NCBI GenBank assembly: GCA_946541435.1
Contig: CAMNJK010000090.1
Span: 1 to 6,570, forward strand
Direction of reading: 5' to 3'
DNA: 6,570 nucleotides
Source of the DNA: an uncultured Bacillota bacterium
Lineage (GTDB): Bacteria > Bacillota > Clostridia > Peptostreptococcales > Anaerovoracaceae
The notes below the pieces were generated by a model. It was given only the letters and a program-made list of their open reading frames with translations. It did not search any database and was not told the DNA's origin. Every line of letters starts with the position of its first letter. Positions within the stretch are counted from its first letter, which is position 1. A program made the translations under genes and the position numbers. Positions 1 through 5,415 of this stretch are shown piece by piece.

Positions 1-799
1 TGGCTCTTACCATCTTTCTCAGCAGCGGATTCGGTCTGTACTTCGGATCACCGTACTCAGTGAACAGTGTCTCCATGATTGCCAGACATACATCCAGTCC
101 GATCAGATCGCCCAGCGCGAGGGGGCCCATCGGGTGGTTTGCGCCCAGCTTCATAGCTGTGTCGATACCCTCAGCTGTAGCAACGCCGTCTGCCAGGATG
201 CCGATCGCTTCGTTGATCATGGGGATCAGGACTCTGTTGACAACGAATCCCGGAGCCTCAGCAACTTCTACCGGAGTCTTCTTCAGGGACTCTGTAGCTG
301 CGATGACTGCGTCCTTGACCTCGTCGGAAGTAGCGATGCCCTTAACGACCTCGACCAGCTTCATTGCCGGAACGGGATTGAAGAAGTGCATGCCGATGAC
401 CTTCTCCGGTCTGGATGTGCAGGCCGCGATCTCTGTGATGGACAGAGCGGATGTGTTTGTTGCCAGGATAGCGTCATCCTTGCAGACTGCATCCAGCTGC
501 TTGAACAGGTCTTTTTTCTTGTCCATGTTCTCTGTGGAGGACTCGATGATCAGGTCACAGTCCTTCAGTACATCAAAAGTCGTACCGCCGGAGATTCTTC
601 CCAGTGTAGCCGCCTTATCTTCTTCAGTGATTTTTTCTCTGGAAACCATTTTCGTCAGGTTCTTTTCGATCTTTGCCAGCGCGCCGTCGATGTACTCCTG
701 CTTGCTGCTTCTGATCACTACGTCATAACCTGCTGCTGCGCAGACCTGAATGATGCCGGAACCCATCGTGCCGGTTCCCATTACGCCAATTGTCTTCAT
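1..799 (-). CDS. hbd: 3-hydroxybutyryl-CoA dehydrogenase, C-terminus cut by window edge
   Basis: Interconverts acetoacetyl-CoA and (S)-3-hydroxybutyryl-CoA with NAD(P)H, a cytosolic step in clostridial butyrate formation and related CoA pathways. The first 266 residues are present; the family is usually about 280-290, so roughly 15-25 C-terminal residues lie outside the window. Seen in the translation: an N-terminal Rossmann fold with a GxGxxG nucleotide loop (G8, G10, G13; GTGTMGSG); acidic/basic residues after the second strand; the TNTSALSI block with S117; HFFNPVP with catalytic H138; E150; GFVVNRVL with N188; and a C-terminal dimerisation domain starting at about 190 ([16 protein letters not shown]). 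S117/H138/N188 are the classic substrate and catalytic positions of clostridial Hbd. The start is ATG at 799 behind AAAGGAGG with a 7 nt spacer. It has its own promoter after pgi and is not next to crt, bcd or etfAB here. All eight visible Arg codons are AGA, unlike the neighbours. Confidence 0.97.
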   Translation of the reverse strand, partial: MKTIGVMGTGTMGSGIIQVCAAAGYDVVIRSSKQEYIDGALAKIEKNLTKMVSREKITEEDKAATLGRISGGTTFDVLKDCDLIIESSTENMDKKKDLFKQLDAVCKDDAILATNTSALSITEIAACTSRPEKVIGMHFFNPVPAMKLVEVVKGIATSDEVKDAVIAATESLKKTPVEVAEAPGFVVNRVLIPMINEAIGILADGVATAEGIDTAMKLGANHPMGPLALGDLIGLDVCLAIMETLFTEYGDPKYRPNPLLRKMVRA

Positions 800-806
800 T
801 GTTTTT

Positions 807-829
807 CCTCCTTTGCGGATTGATTCCGC
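807..829 (-). promoter_or_regulatory. hbd ribosome binding site with adjacent small hairpin
   Basis: The minus strand reads AAAGGAGG at 814-807, 7 nt before the hbd ATG, a near-perfect Shine-Dalgarno. Immediately upstream, 829-815 can fold as a 5 bp GC-rich stem (GCGGA / TCCGC) with a 5 nt loop that abuts the ribosome binding site without covering it. Whether the stem affects translation or mRNA stability is inference. Confidence 0.75.
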
Positions 830-872
830 CGTTAACAAAATCATAGCCTGATTTTATGTCACATACATTATT

Positions 873-901
873 ACTATATCGCTAAAAAGCCTTCTTGTGA
901 A
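873..901 (-). promoter_or_regulatory. Sigma-A-type promoter for hbd
   Basis: Read on the minus strand, TTCACA (901-896) matches the -35 consensus at 5 of 6 positions and TATAGT (878-873) matches the -10 consensus at 5 of 6. The spacer is exactly 17 nt. The surrounding DNA is AT-rich, in contrast to the GC-rich coding regions. The expected transcription start is near 866, giving a leader of about 65 nt. This supports transcription of hbd independently of pgi. A TTGTTAA heptamer (838-832) lies in the leader and equals one half of the Rex redox-repressor consensus, but the second half is poor (3 of 7), so a Rex site is not claimed. Confidence 0.72.
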
Positions 902-956
902 CAGTTTTTTGCATCTTTTTCAGAAAATTTGTCCCTGTTCCGGTCCTCCCGACGCT

Positions 957-2189
957 CTATTCCATGCCGCAGAGTTTTCTCATTTCGGATTTGTAGCTCT
1001 CGACGCCCGGCTGGTTGAAGGGGTCCACGCCCATGAGCATGGCTGTGATGGCGCAGGATGTTTCCATGAAATAGACCAGCTGTCCGAAGTAAAAAGGTGT
1101 GAGCTCCGGCACGTGGATCTCGATGATGGGATTGCCGGCGCTTCTGTGGGCCCGGATGACTCCCTGCACCATGATGTCGTTCATCTGCTTCATGGTCATG
1201 CCCTTGAAGTTCCCGGCGGGAATGACGATCTCGTCGTCGCAGCCGTCGATCACCAGCATGGTCTCAAAGAAGATCCGGCTGCCCTCCTGCAGGAACTGTC
1301 CCATGGAATGCAGGTCCGTGGAGAACTGGAGTGTGGCGGGCCACAGGCCCTTGCCTTCCTTGCCCTCGCTCTCACCGAACAGCTGCTTCATCCATTCGCC
1401 GAAGAAGGTCATGCGGGAGTGATTGAAGCAGGTCACGTCCACTGCCTTGCCGCAGTTCTCGTGAAGCATGTATCTGGCAATGGCGTAATCCATAGCATCC
1501 GCATCCCACAGGGGAGAGGATGCCGCTGTCTGCGCGCCCCGCAGCAGTTCACGCACATCGATGCCCGCCACTGCCATGGGCAGCAGGCCCGCCGGTGTCA
1601 TCATGGAATATCTTCCGCCGATGTTGCCGGGCACCGGGAATGTGGTGTAGCCCATCTCGTTGGCCTCCTCCCGGATCCTTCCCTTGTTCTCGTCGGTGAC
1701 GGCGACGATCCGTTTGGATGCTTCTTCCACGCTGCCGTATTTCTGCTGCATGATGGGCCGGAGCACCTCCAGCGCCGCCTGGATCTCCATGGTATTGCCT
1801 GACTTGGACACCACGCACAGGATGGTGTTCTTCCGCTTGACCTCTTCTATGATCTCCCGGTAGTAGTCTGTGCAGAAGTTGATGCCCAGGAATTTCACTT
1901 CGATCCCGTGCTCGAATCTGGGCAGGGCTTCGATGGCCGACTTGGCGCCCATATAGGATCCGCCGATGCCGATGACCACCATCAGCTCCGCTTCACTGCG
2001 GATGATGTCCGCCACATCCAGCAGATACTCCAGACTTTTTTCGTCCTGTTCCACCGGTGCCTTGACCCAGCCGGTCATGTCCATGTCGCCGGACCAGAGA
2101 CGGTCCAGGGCCGCGGAGGCGTCCTTCCGCAGGGCTTTGACTTCTTCCATGTTCAGGTCGGTACCTTCAATGTTCACTCTGATATCCAT
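957..2189 (-). CDS. pgi: Glucose-6-phosphate isomerase
   Basis: Reversible isomerisation of glucose 6-phosphate and fructose 6-phosphate in the cytosol (glycolysis/gluconeogenesis). With the start chosen here the protein has 410 residues, shorter than the roughly 450 usual in Firmicutes. Visible blocks: the first SIS domain with VIGIGGSYMGAK (about 72-83) and the phosphate-binding SKSGNT (128-133); GGRYS..TPAGLLP (191-204); the PGI signature FGEWMKQLFGESEGK (263-277) containing the conserved Glu; DLHSMGQ with H294; and the C-terminal signature QPGVESYK with K400. These cover the expected catalytic residues. The start is ATG at 2189, preceded by AAGGGA at 2202-2197 with a 7 nt spacer. An in-frame ATG at 2228 would add 13 residues, but it has no ribosome binding site and those residues are just translation of a palindromic repeat. 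It follows the permease gene, lies in the same frame and is separated from it by three consecutive stop codons. The stop is TAG at 959-957 and no clear terminator follows. Confidence 0.96.
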   Translation of the reverse strand: MDIRVNIEGTDLNMEEVKALRKDASAALDRLWSGDMDMTGWVKAPVEQDEKSLEYLLDVADIIRSEAELMVVIGIGGSYMGAKSAIEALPRFEHGIEVKFLGINFCTDYYREIIEEVKRKNTILCVVSKSGNTMEIQAALEVLRPIMQQKYGSVEEASKRIVAVTDENKGRIREEANEMGYTTFPVPGNIGGRYSMMTPAGLLPMAVAGIDVRELLRGAQTAASSPLWDADAMDYAIARYMLHENCGKAVDVTCFNHSRMTFFGEWMKQLFGESEGKEGKGLWPATLQFSTDLHSMGQFLQEGSRIFFETMLVIDGCDDEIVIPAGNFKGMTMKQMNDIMVQGVIRAHRSAGNPIIEIHVPELTPFYFGQLVYFMETSCAITAMLMGVDPFNQPGVESYKSEMRKLCGME

Positions 2190-2196
2190 ATGCAGT

Positions 2197-2202
2197 TCCC
2201 TT
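2197..2202 (-). promoter_or_regulatory. Ribosome binding site that fixes the pgi start
   Basis: AAGGGA on the minus strand, 7 nt before ATG at 2189. It directly follows the palindrome at 2205-2226. It favours the 410-residue protein over the 423-residue reading that begins inside the palindrome. Confidence 0.75.
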
Positions 2203-2204
2203 CC

Positions 2205-2226
2205 GCAAAGGCTGGCCAGCCTTTGC
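2205..2226 (-). repeat. Perfect 22 bp palindrome in the permease-pgi gap
   Basis: Two 11 nt arms, GCAAAGGCTGG and its exact complement, meet with no spacer. In RNA it would form about 9 base pairs closed by a GGCC loop, sitting between the permease stop codons and the pgi ribosome binding site. There is no U-tract after it, so it is not a standard intrinsic terminator. An intercistronic stabiliser, a processing site or a protein-binding site are all possible. The arm is the same 11-mer found at 3214-3224 and twice inside hslO. Confidence 0.9.
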
Positions 2227-2234
2227 ATCTATCA

Positions 2235-3182
2235 TCAAAGAAATAAAAATGTCAAAAGTTTGATCGTTGCCGGCACCGTGACGATGGAGGCCACCGTGGT
2301 CACAAACAGCACCCGGCTCGCCATTCCCACCGACTGGCCTTCCTGCTCCGCCAGCATGGAGACCGTTGCCGCCGTGGGGAAGGCGATCCCCAGAACGACG
2401 CAGCATTTGATGATCCCCGCGATGGGCAGGAAGTACACGATGCCCAGGGTCAGCGCCGGCAGGATCAGCAGCTTCATCACGGAACACTCCAGCACCCGCA
2501 GATCCCGGACCGTCTCCAGAAAATCGTAATTGGTCAGGTTGGAGCCGATGAAGATCATGGCCATGGGGGTGGATACGCCGCCGATGTAAAGCAGGTATTC
2601 GTCCACCGCCTCCGGCAGGCCTGTTCCCAGAAGACTCACCACGAATCCGATGACCAGGGCCAGGATGTTGGGGTTCACCAGAAATTTCAGGATCGCCCGC
2701 AGGAGCAGGTTGGGTGTCATCTTCCGCTGACCCTTGTTGTTGCGCCGCATGAGCCGGATCCCGTGGGTAAAGGTGAAGATGTTCATGGCCGCGTTGTGGG
2801 CCAGCATGAGCAGGAGTCCGGTCTCGCCGAAGAAGATCAGCGCCACCGGAAAACCCATGAATCCGTCGTTGGGCATGGCCATGGCAAATTCCGCCACGTT
2901 GGAGATCTCCGCCGGGTATTTCCTGCCTTTGGCGTACAACCAGCTGACCAGGCCGTACAGGTAAAAGCAGACCAGGCTCACCACGAAGCTGATCAGAAAC
3001 TGGGTGATCACCGTCCGGTTCATCTCCAGCGTTCCGATGTTATGCACGATCATGCAGGGGTACGCGAAATAGACGACCAGCTTATTGATGCTGTGATTCA
3101 TCCTGTCATCTATGAAATTGATCTTGCGCAGGAACCAGCCCGTAAAGAGCATGGCAAACAGCACGAAATATCTTGCGTACAT
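2235..3182 (-). CDS. AEC-family (auxin efflux carrier-like) permease
   Basis: A 315-residue integral membrane protein, the normal length for bacterial AEC transporters, which move organic anions such as malate or some amino acids. The substrate cannot be told from sequence. About eight to ten hydrophobic segments are visible, for example around 1-18, 32-50, 58-84, 105-120, 122-140, 168-187, 196-216, 235-256, 258-278 and 288-313, with a basic cytoplasmic loop at about 145-157 (RRNNKGQRK). Family hallmarks: NDGFMGFPVALIFFG (105-119), VNPNILALVIGF (169-180), the second-repeat loop GGVSTPMAMIFIGSNL (201-216), and AFPTAATVSMLAEQ (267-280). There is no cleavable signal peptide. The start is ATG at 3182; an in-frame TGA lies just upstream (3194-3192), so no earlier start is possible, yet there is no recognisable Shine-Dalgarno. 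The gene ends with TGA TGA TAG in a row, then the pgi leader. Confidence 0.9.
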   Translation of the reverse strand: MYARYFVLFAMLFTGWFLRKINFIDDRMNHSINKLVVYFAYPCMIVHNIGTLEMNRTVITQFLISFVVSLVCFYLYGLVSWLYAKGRKYPAEISNVAEFAMAMPNDGFMGFPVALIFFGETGLLLMLAHNAAMNIFTFTHGIRLMRRNNKGQRKMTPNLLLRAILKFLVNPNILALVIGFVVSLLGTGLPEAVDEYLLYIGGVSTPMAMIFIGSNLTNYDFLETVRDLRVLECSVMKLLILPALTLGIVYFLPIAGIIKCCVVLGIAFPTAATVSMLAEQEGQSVGMASRVLFVTTVASIVTVPATIKLLTFLFL

Positions 3183-3205
3183 AATGTCGTATCAGGGGTT
3201 GCCGC

Positions 3206-3224
3206 GGCTGACGCCAGCCTTTGC
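3206..3224 (-). repeat. Dispersed GCAAAGGCTGG copy with short stem-loop
   Basis: The gap between the DUF1846 gene and the permease contains GCAAAGGCTGG (minus strand, 3224-3214), identical to the arm of the pgi-leader palindrome. Its GGCTG pairs with a following CAGCC to give a 5 bp stem with a 4 nt loop (3219-3206). The hairpin lies about 24 nt before the permease start codon, in the region where a ribosome binding site is missing. The repeat identity is seen directly; any function is unknown. Confidence 0.7.
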
Positions 3225-3259
3225 TTGATTATCGTAAGGTTCGATTCTTAATTATCGTA
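3225..3259 (-). repeat. Two-copy 12 nt direct repeat at the DUF1846 stop codon
   Basis: TACGATAATTAA (3259-3248), which contains the last three codons and the TAA stop of the DUF1846 gene, recurs as TACGATAATCAA (3236-3225) with one mismatch and a 23 nt period. The second copy lacks the stop and lies in the gap, directly followed by the dispersed 11-mer. It looks like a small local duplication. Confidence 0.7.
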
Positions 3260-4768
3260 CAGGTTGTTGGTGACGTATTCCGGATCGCAGGTCACGTCGA
3301 TCCCCATAGCCTTCAGGGTGCTTTCGTCCTTGTCACTGAGGATGGCGGTGCAGTGGGCCCGGCAGCCTCTGAGCTCTGTCAGTTTCCCCAGGGCCATCTC
3401 TGCGGAGGGGTTGGTTTCCGCGGAAATGGTCAGCGCTGTCAGGACTTCCTCCAGATTCAGGCTGGTCTTGTCCGCCCGCAGCACATTGTTTTTCAGTTCC
3501 TGGATCCGCTCCAGGATGTTGGGCGAGATCAGCAGGAGAGGATCCGCCATGCCGCAGAGCTTCTTGGCCGCGTTGAGGACAGCAGCCGCTGCGGCTACCA
3601 TGCGGCGGGAACTTCTGCCCGTGATGATCTCTCCGTCCGGCAGTTCCAGGGCCATGACGACCACGTTGGCGTAGCGCTGGTCCATCTGCCGTTTCTTTTC
3701 TGCGTATTCCCAGGCGGGCATGACCACCGGCCGGTCGGTCTCCGTGAGATCCAGCTCATCCATCAGGAGTTTGCAGCGCTCCAGGACCGCGTTTTCGATC
3801 TTTCCTTTTTTGTAATCCACTTCGGCGATCAGGTAGCGGCGGATGACTTCCTGGCATGCCGCTTCACGGCAGACTTCATCATCGATGATGCCGAATCCTG
3901 CCCGGTTGACGCCCATATCTGTGGGGGATTTGTATTCCGATTCTTCTCCGGTGATCTTCTCGATGATCCTCTTGACCACCGGGAACACCTCCAGGTCGCG
4001 GTTGTAGTTGACCGCCATCTCCCCGTAGGCTTCCAGATGGAAGGAGTCGATCATGTTCACATCCCGCAGGTCCGCCGTCGCGGCTTCATAGGCCACGTTC
4101 ACCGGGTGCTTCAGCGGAATGTTCCAGATGGGGAAGGTCTCGAATTTCGCGTAGCGCGCCTTCCGGCCCTGCCGGTTCTCATGGTAGAGCTGGGAAAGGC
4201 TGGTGGCCAGCTTGCCGCTGCCGCCTCCGGGCCCCGTCACCACGATCAGGGGCTTGCTGACTTCGATGTAGGGATTGGCGCCGTAGCCGGCGTCGCTGAC
4301 GATGGTATCCACATCCGTGGGATAGCCTTTGGTGAACCGGTGCCGGTAGGTCCGGATGCCCCGGTTCTCCAGCCGGTGGATGAACTTGTCCACAGAAGGC
4401 ATGTCGTCTTCATATCGGGTCACCACCACGCTGTTGATCTCCAGATCGTATCTGCGGAACACGTCGATCAGGCGCAGCACCTCCAGATCATAGGTGATCC
4501 CGAAGTCCTGCCGGGTCTTGTGGGTTTCGATGTCGCCGGAGTAGACGCAGATGATGATCTCCGCCTGGTCCTTGAGACTCTGCAGAAGCTTGATCTTTGA
4601 GTTTTCATCAAAGCCCGGGAGGACCCGCATGGCGTGCTTATCCTGGACCAGCTTGCCGCCGAATTCCAGATACAGCCGCTGGCTGCCGCCGCTTCTGATC
4701 CTCTCCAGGATATATTTTGACTGTTCTTCAATGTACTTTTCCGCACTGAATCCGATTTTTTTCTGCAT
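3248..4768 (-). CDS. DUF1846 (UPF0371) family protein
   Basis: A 506-residue protein with the start, length and sequence character of the DUF1846/UPF0371 family (about 490-510 residues), a cytosolic family widespread in Firmicutes without an established biochemical role that I can cite. Visible features: the family-like start [36 protein letters not shown] (35-53); a glycine-rich loop GPGGGSGK (179-186) after the hydrophobic strand PLIVVT, which looks like a P-loop-type phosphate-binding turn; [17 protein letters not shown] (208-224); [13 protein letters not shown]; and a C-terminal alpha/beta segment with [19 protein letters not shown] and [10 protein letters not shown]. There are no membrane segments or signal peptide. 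The start is ATG at 4768 behind GGGAGGG (4782-4776, 7 nt spacer). It follows the DUF1934 gene after 131 bp and precedes the permease by 65 bp. A nucleotide-dependent function is suggested by the glycine loop but is inference. Confidence 0.9.
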   Translation of the reverse strand: MQKKIGFSAEKYIEEQSKYILERIRSGGSQRLYLEFGGKLVQDKHAMRVLPGFDENSKIKLLQSLKDQAEIIICVYSGDIETHKTRQDFGITYDLEVLRLIDVFRRYDLEINSVVVTRYEDDMPSVDKFIHRLENRGIRTYRHRFTKGYPTDVDTIVSDAGYGANPYIEVSKPLIVVTGPGGGSGKLATSLSQLYHENRQGRKARYAKFETFPIWNIPLKHPVNVAYEAATADLRDVNMIDSFHLEAYGEMAVNYNRDLEVFPVVKRIIEKITGEESEYKSPTDMGVNRAGFGIIDDEVCREAACQEVIRRYLIAEVDYKKGKIENAVLERCKLLMDELDLTETDRPVVMPAWEYAEKKRQMDQRYANVVVMALELPDGEIITGRSSRRMVAAAAAVLNAAKKLCGMADPLLLISPNILERIQELKNNVLRADKTSLNLEEVLTALTISAETNPSAEMALGKLTELRGCRAHCTAILSDKDESTLKAMGIDVTCDPEYVTNNLYDN

Positions 4769-4817
4769 GGTCCATCCCTCCCATCTCTGATCGATGTCCT
4801 TCTGAAATCTATTGACT

Positions 4818-4837
4818 GCGGCATCGGCCGCTTTTTT
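4818..4837 (+). terminator. Terminator-like hairpin facing the plus strand
   Basis: On the plus strand GCGGC (4818-4822), loop ATCG and GCCGC (4827-4831) are followed directly by six T residues (4832-4837), the layout of a short intrinsic terminator. The stem is only 5 bp but all G-C. No plus-strand gene is seen before it, so if active it would stop antisense transcription crossing the DUF1846 gene. Read on the minus strand it is a hairpin preceded by an A-run and has no U-tract, so it should not terminate the genes here. Confidence 0.45.
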
Positions 4838-4857
4838 AACTTGGTTGGTGTACGGCG

Positions 4858-4886
4858 CCCGGCGGGTCGTTCAATGTCCGGCCGGG
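4858..4886 (-). other. Weak inverted repeat after the DUF1934 gene
   Basis: CCCGGC (4886-4881) and GCCGGG (4863-4858) can pair across a 17 nt loop starting 14 nt after the DUF1934 stop codon. There is no following U-tract. It could be a weak stabilising or Rho-accessible 3' structure, or chance in GC-rich DNA. No gene was found in the 131 bp gap. Confidence 0.25.
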
Positions 4887-4899
4887 TCCTCATAGCGGA

Positions 4900-5325
4900 T
4901 CAGGTCAGCGTGATCTTCAGGGTGTTTCTGCTCTCCATCAATCCCTTGAGGCTGATGTCATAATCGATATCGATGTTTCCGTTCCCGTCTTCGCTGATGT
5001 CGCCGATCACGTGGTTGGTCAGCACCTCCAGAGGGATCGGGCCGAAGGGCGTATCGTAATACCCCGTATAGCGCTTCCCCTGTTCAAACAGGATCTCGTT
5101 GCCGATCCCGGTGCCTTCCCCAAAACGCTTCATCTGGATCTCACCGTCTCTTAAACGCAGCCTGGTCTTGCAGCCGGGAACCCCGGAAAGCTCCGATTCC
5201 TCATACAGAAGATAGGTGGTATTCCCACGCCGGTACAGCTTGCCTTCTGTCATGAATTCCATTTCATCTTCGCCGGTCTCCCGTGTGACCTGGGTGCCCT
5301 TGATCCTGATCATTACCTCTTTCAT
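4900..5325 (-). CDS. DUF1934 (YwiB-like) small beta-barrel protein
   Basis: A 141-residue protein matching the DUF1934/YwiB-like family in length (about 140) and pattern: an N-terminal strand MKEVMIRIKGTQ, then EFMTEGKLYRRGNTTYLLYEESELSG (the Y.L.YEE.E.sG block typical of the family), GCKTRLRLRDGEIQMKRFG, and a C-terminal YDTPFGPIPLEVLT...DIDYDISLKG block. Family members are predicted calycin/lipocalin-like barrels that may bind a small ligand; no function is established to my knowledge. There is no signal peptide and no cysteine pair (a single Cys in the GCK turn). The start is ATG at 5325 behind AAGGAG (5340-5335) with a 9 nt spacer. It lies 90 bp after hslO, separated by a tandem repeat, and may be cotranscribed with it. 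Confidence 0.88.
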   Translation of the reverse strand: MKEVMIRIKGTQVTRETGEDEMEFMTEGKLYRRGNTTYLLYEESELSGVPGCKTRLRLRDGEIQMKRFGEGTGIGNEILFEQGKRYTGYYDTPFGPIPLEVLTNHVIGDISEDGNGNIDIDYDISLKGLMESRNTLKITLT

Positions 5326-5354
5326 AGTCCCTTGCTCCTTTGCCCCGTAACTTT

Positions 5355-5411
5355 GCCGGGTTCTATTCTTTATGTCGGGTTCTATTCCTTATGTCGGGTT
5401 CTATTCCGCAG
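5355..5411 (-). repeat. 3 x 19 bp tandem repeat between hslO and the DUF1934 gene
   Basis: Three head-to-tail 19 bp units (5355-5373, 5374-5392, 5393-5411). On the minus strand each unit ends GAATAGAACCCGAC or GAATAGAACCCGGC, and the first five bases differ slightly (CTGCG, ATAAG, ATAAA). The array starts 5 nt after the hslO stop codon and ends 14 nt before the ribosome binding site of the next gene. The units have no strong self-complementarity, so a transcription terminator is not indicated. Replication slippage is the simplest origin. Confidence 0.92.
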
Positions 5412-5415
5412 CCCC

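Noticed and set aside
60..823. Two overlapping plus-strand open frames (from 60 and 134) opposite hbd
   Set aside because: They overlap each other and a clear Hbd with intact catalytic residues; they are Ser- or Cys-rich shadows without a ribosome binding site.
822..838. Possible full Rex operator in the hbd leader
   Set aside because: Only the TTGTTAA half matches; the other half agrees at 3 of 7 positions, so a complete operator is not supported.
900..956. Terminator for pgi
   Set aside because: The only self-complementary run (TTTTC-T-GAAAA, near 917-927) is AT-only with no loop, and no GC stem plus U-tract was found.
3221..4600. Plus-strand open frame of 459 codons antisense to the DUF1846 gene
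   Set aside because: It mirrors the codon structure of a recognised minus-strand gene, has a His/Val/Asp-rich shadow composition, and resembles no protein family. Similar shadows at 897-1802 and 5332-6438 were rejected for the same reason.
4468..4893. Minus-strand open frame of 141 codons covering the DUF1934-DUF1846 gap
   Set aside because: Most of it is an alternative frame of the DUF1846 gene and very Arg/Ser-rich, with no ribosome binding site and no family resemblance. The part unique to the gap is too short to support a gene.
5355..5411. CRISPR array
   Set aside because: The 19 bp units are contiguous with no unique spacers, so this is a simple tandem repeat.
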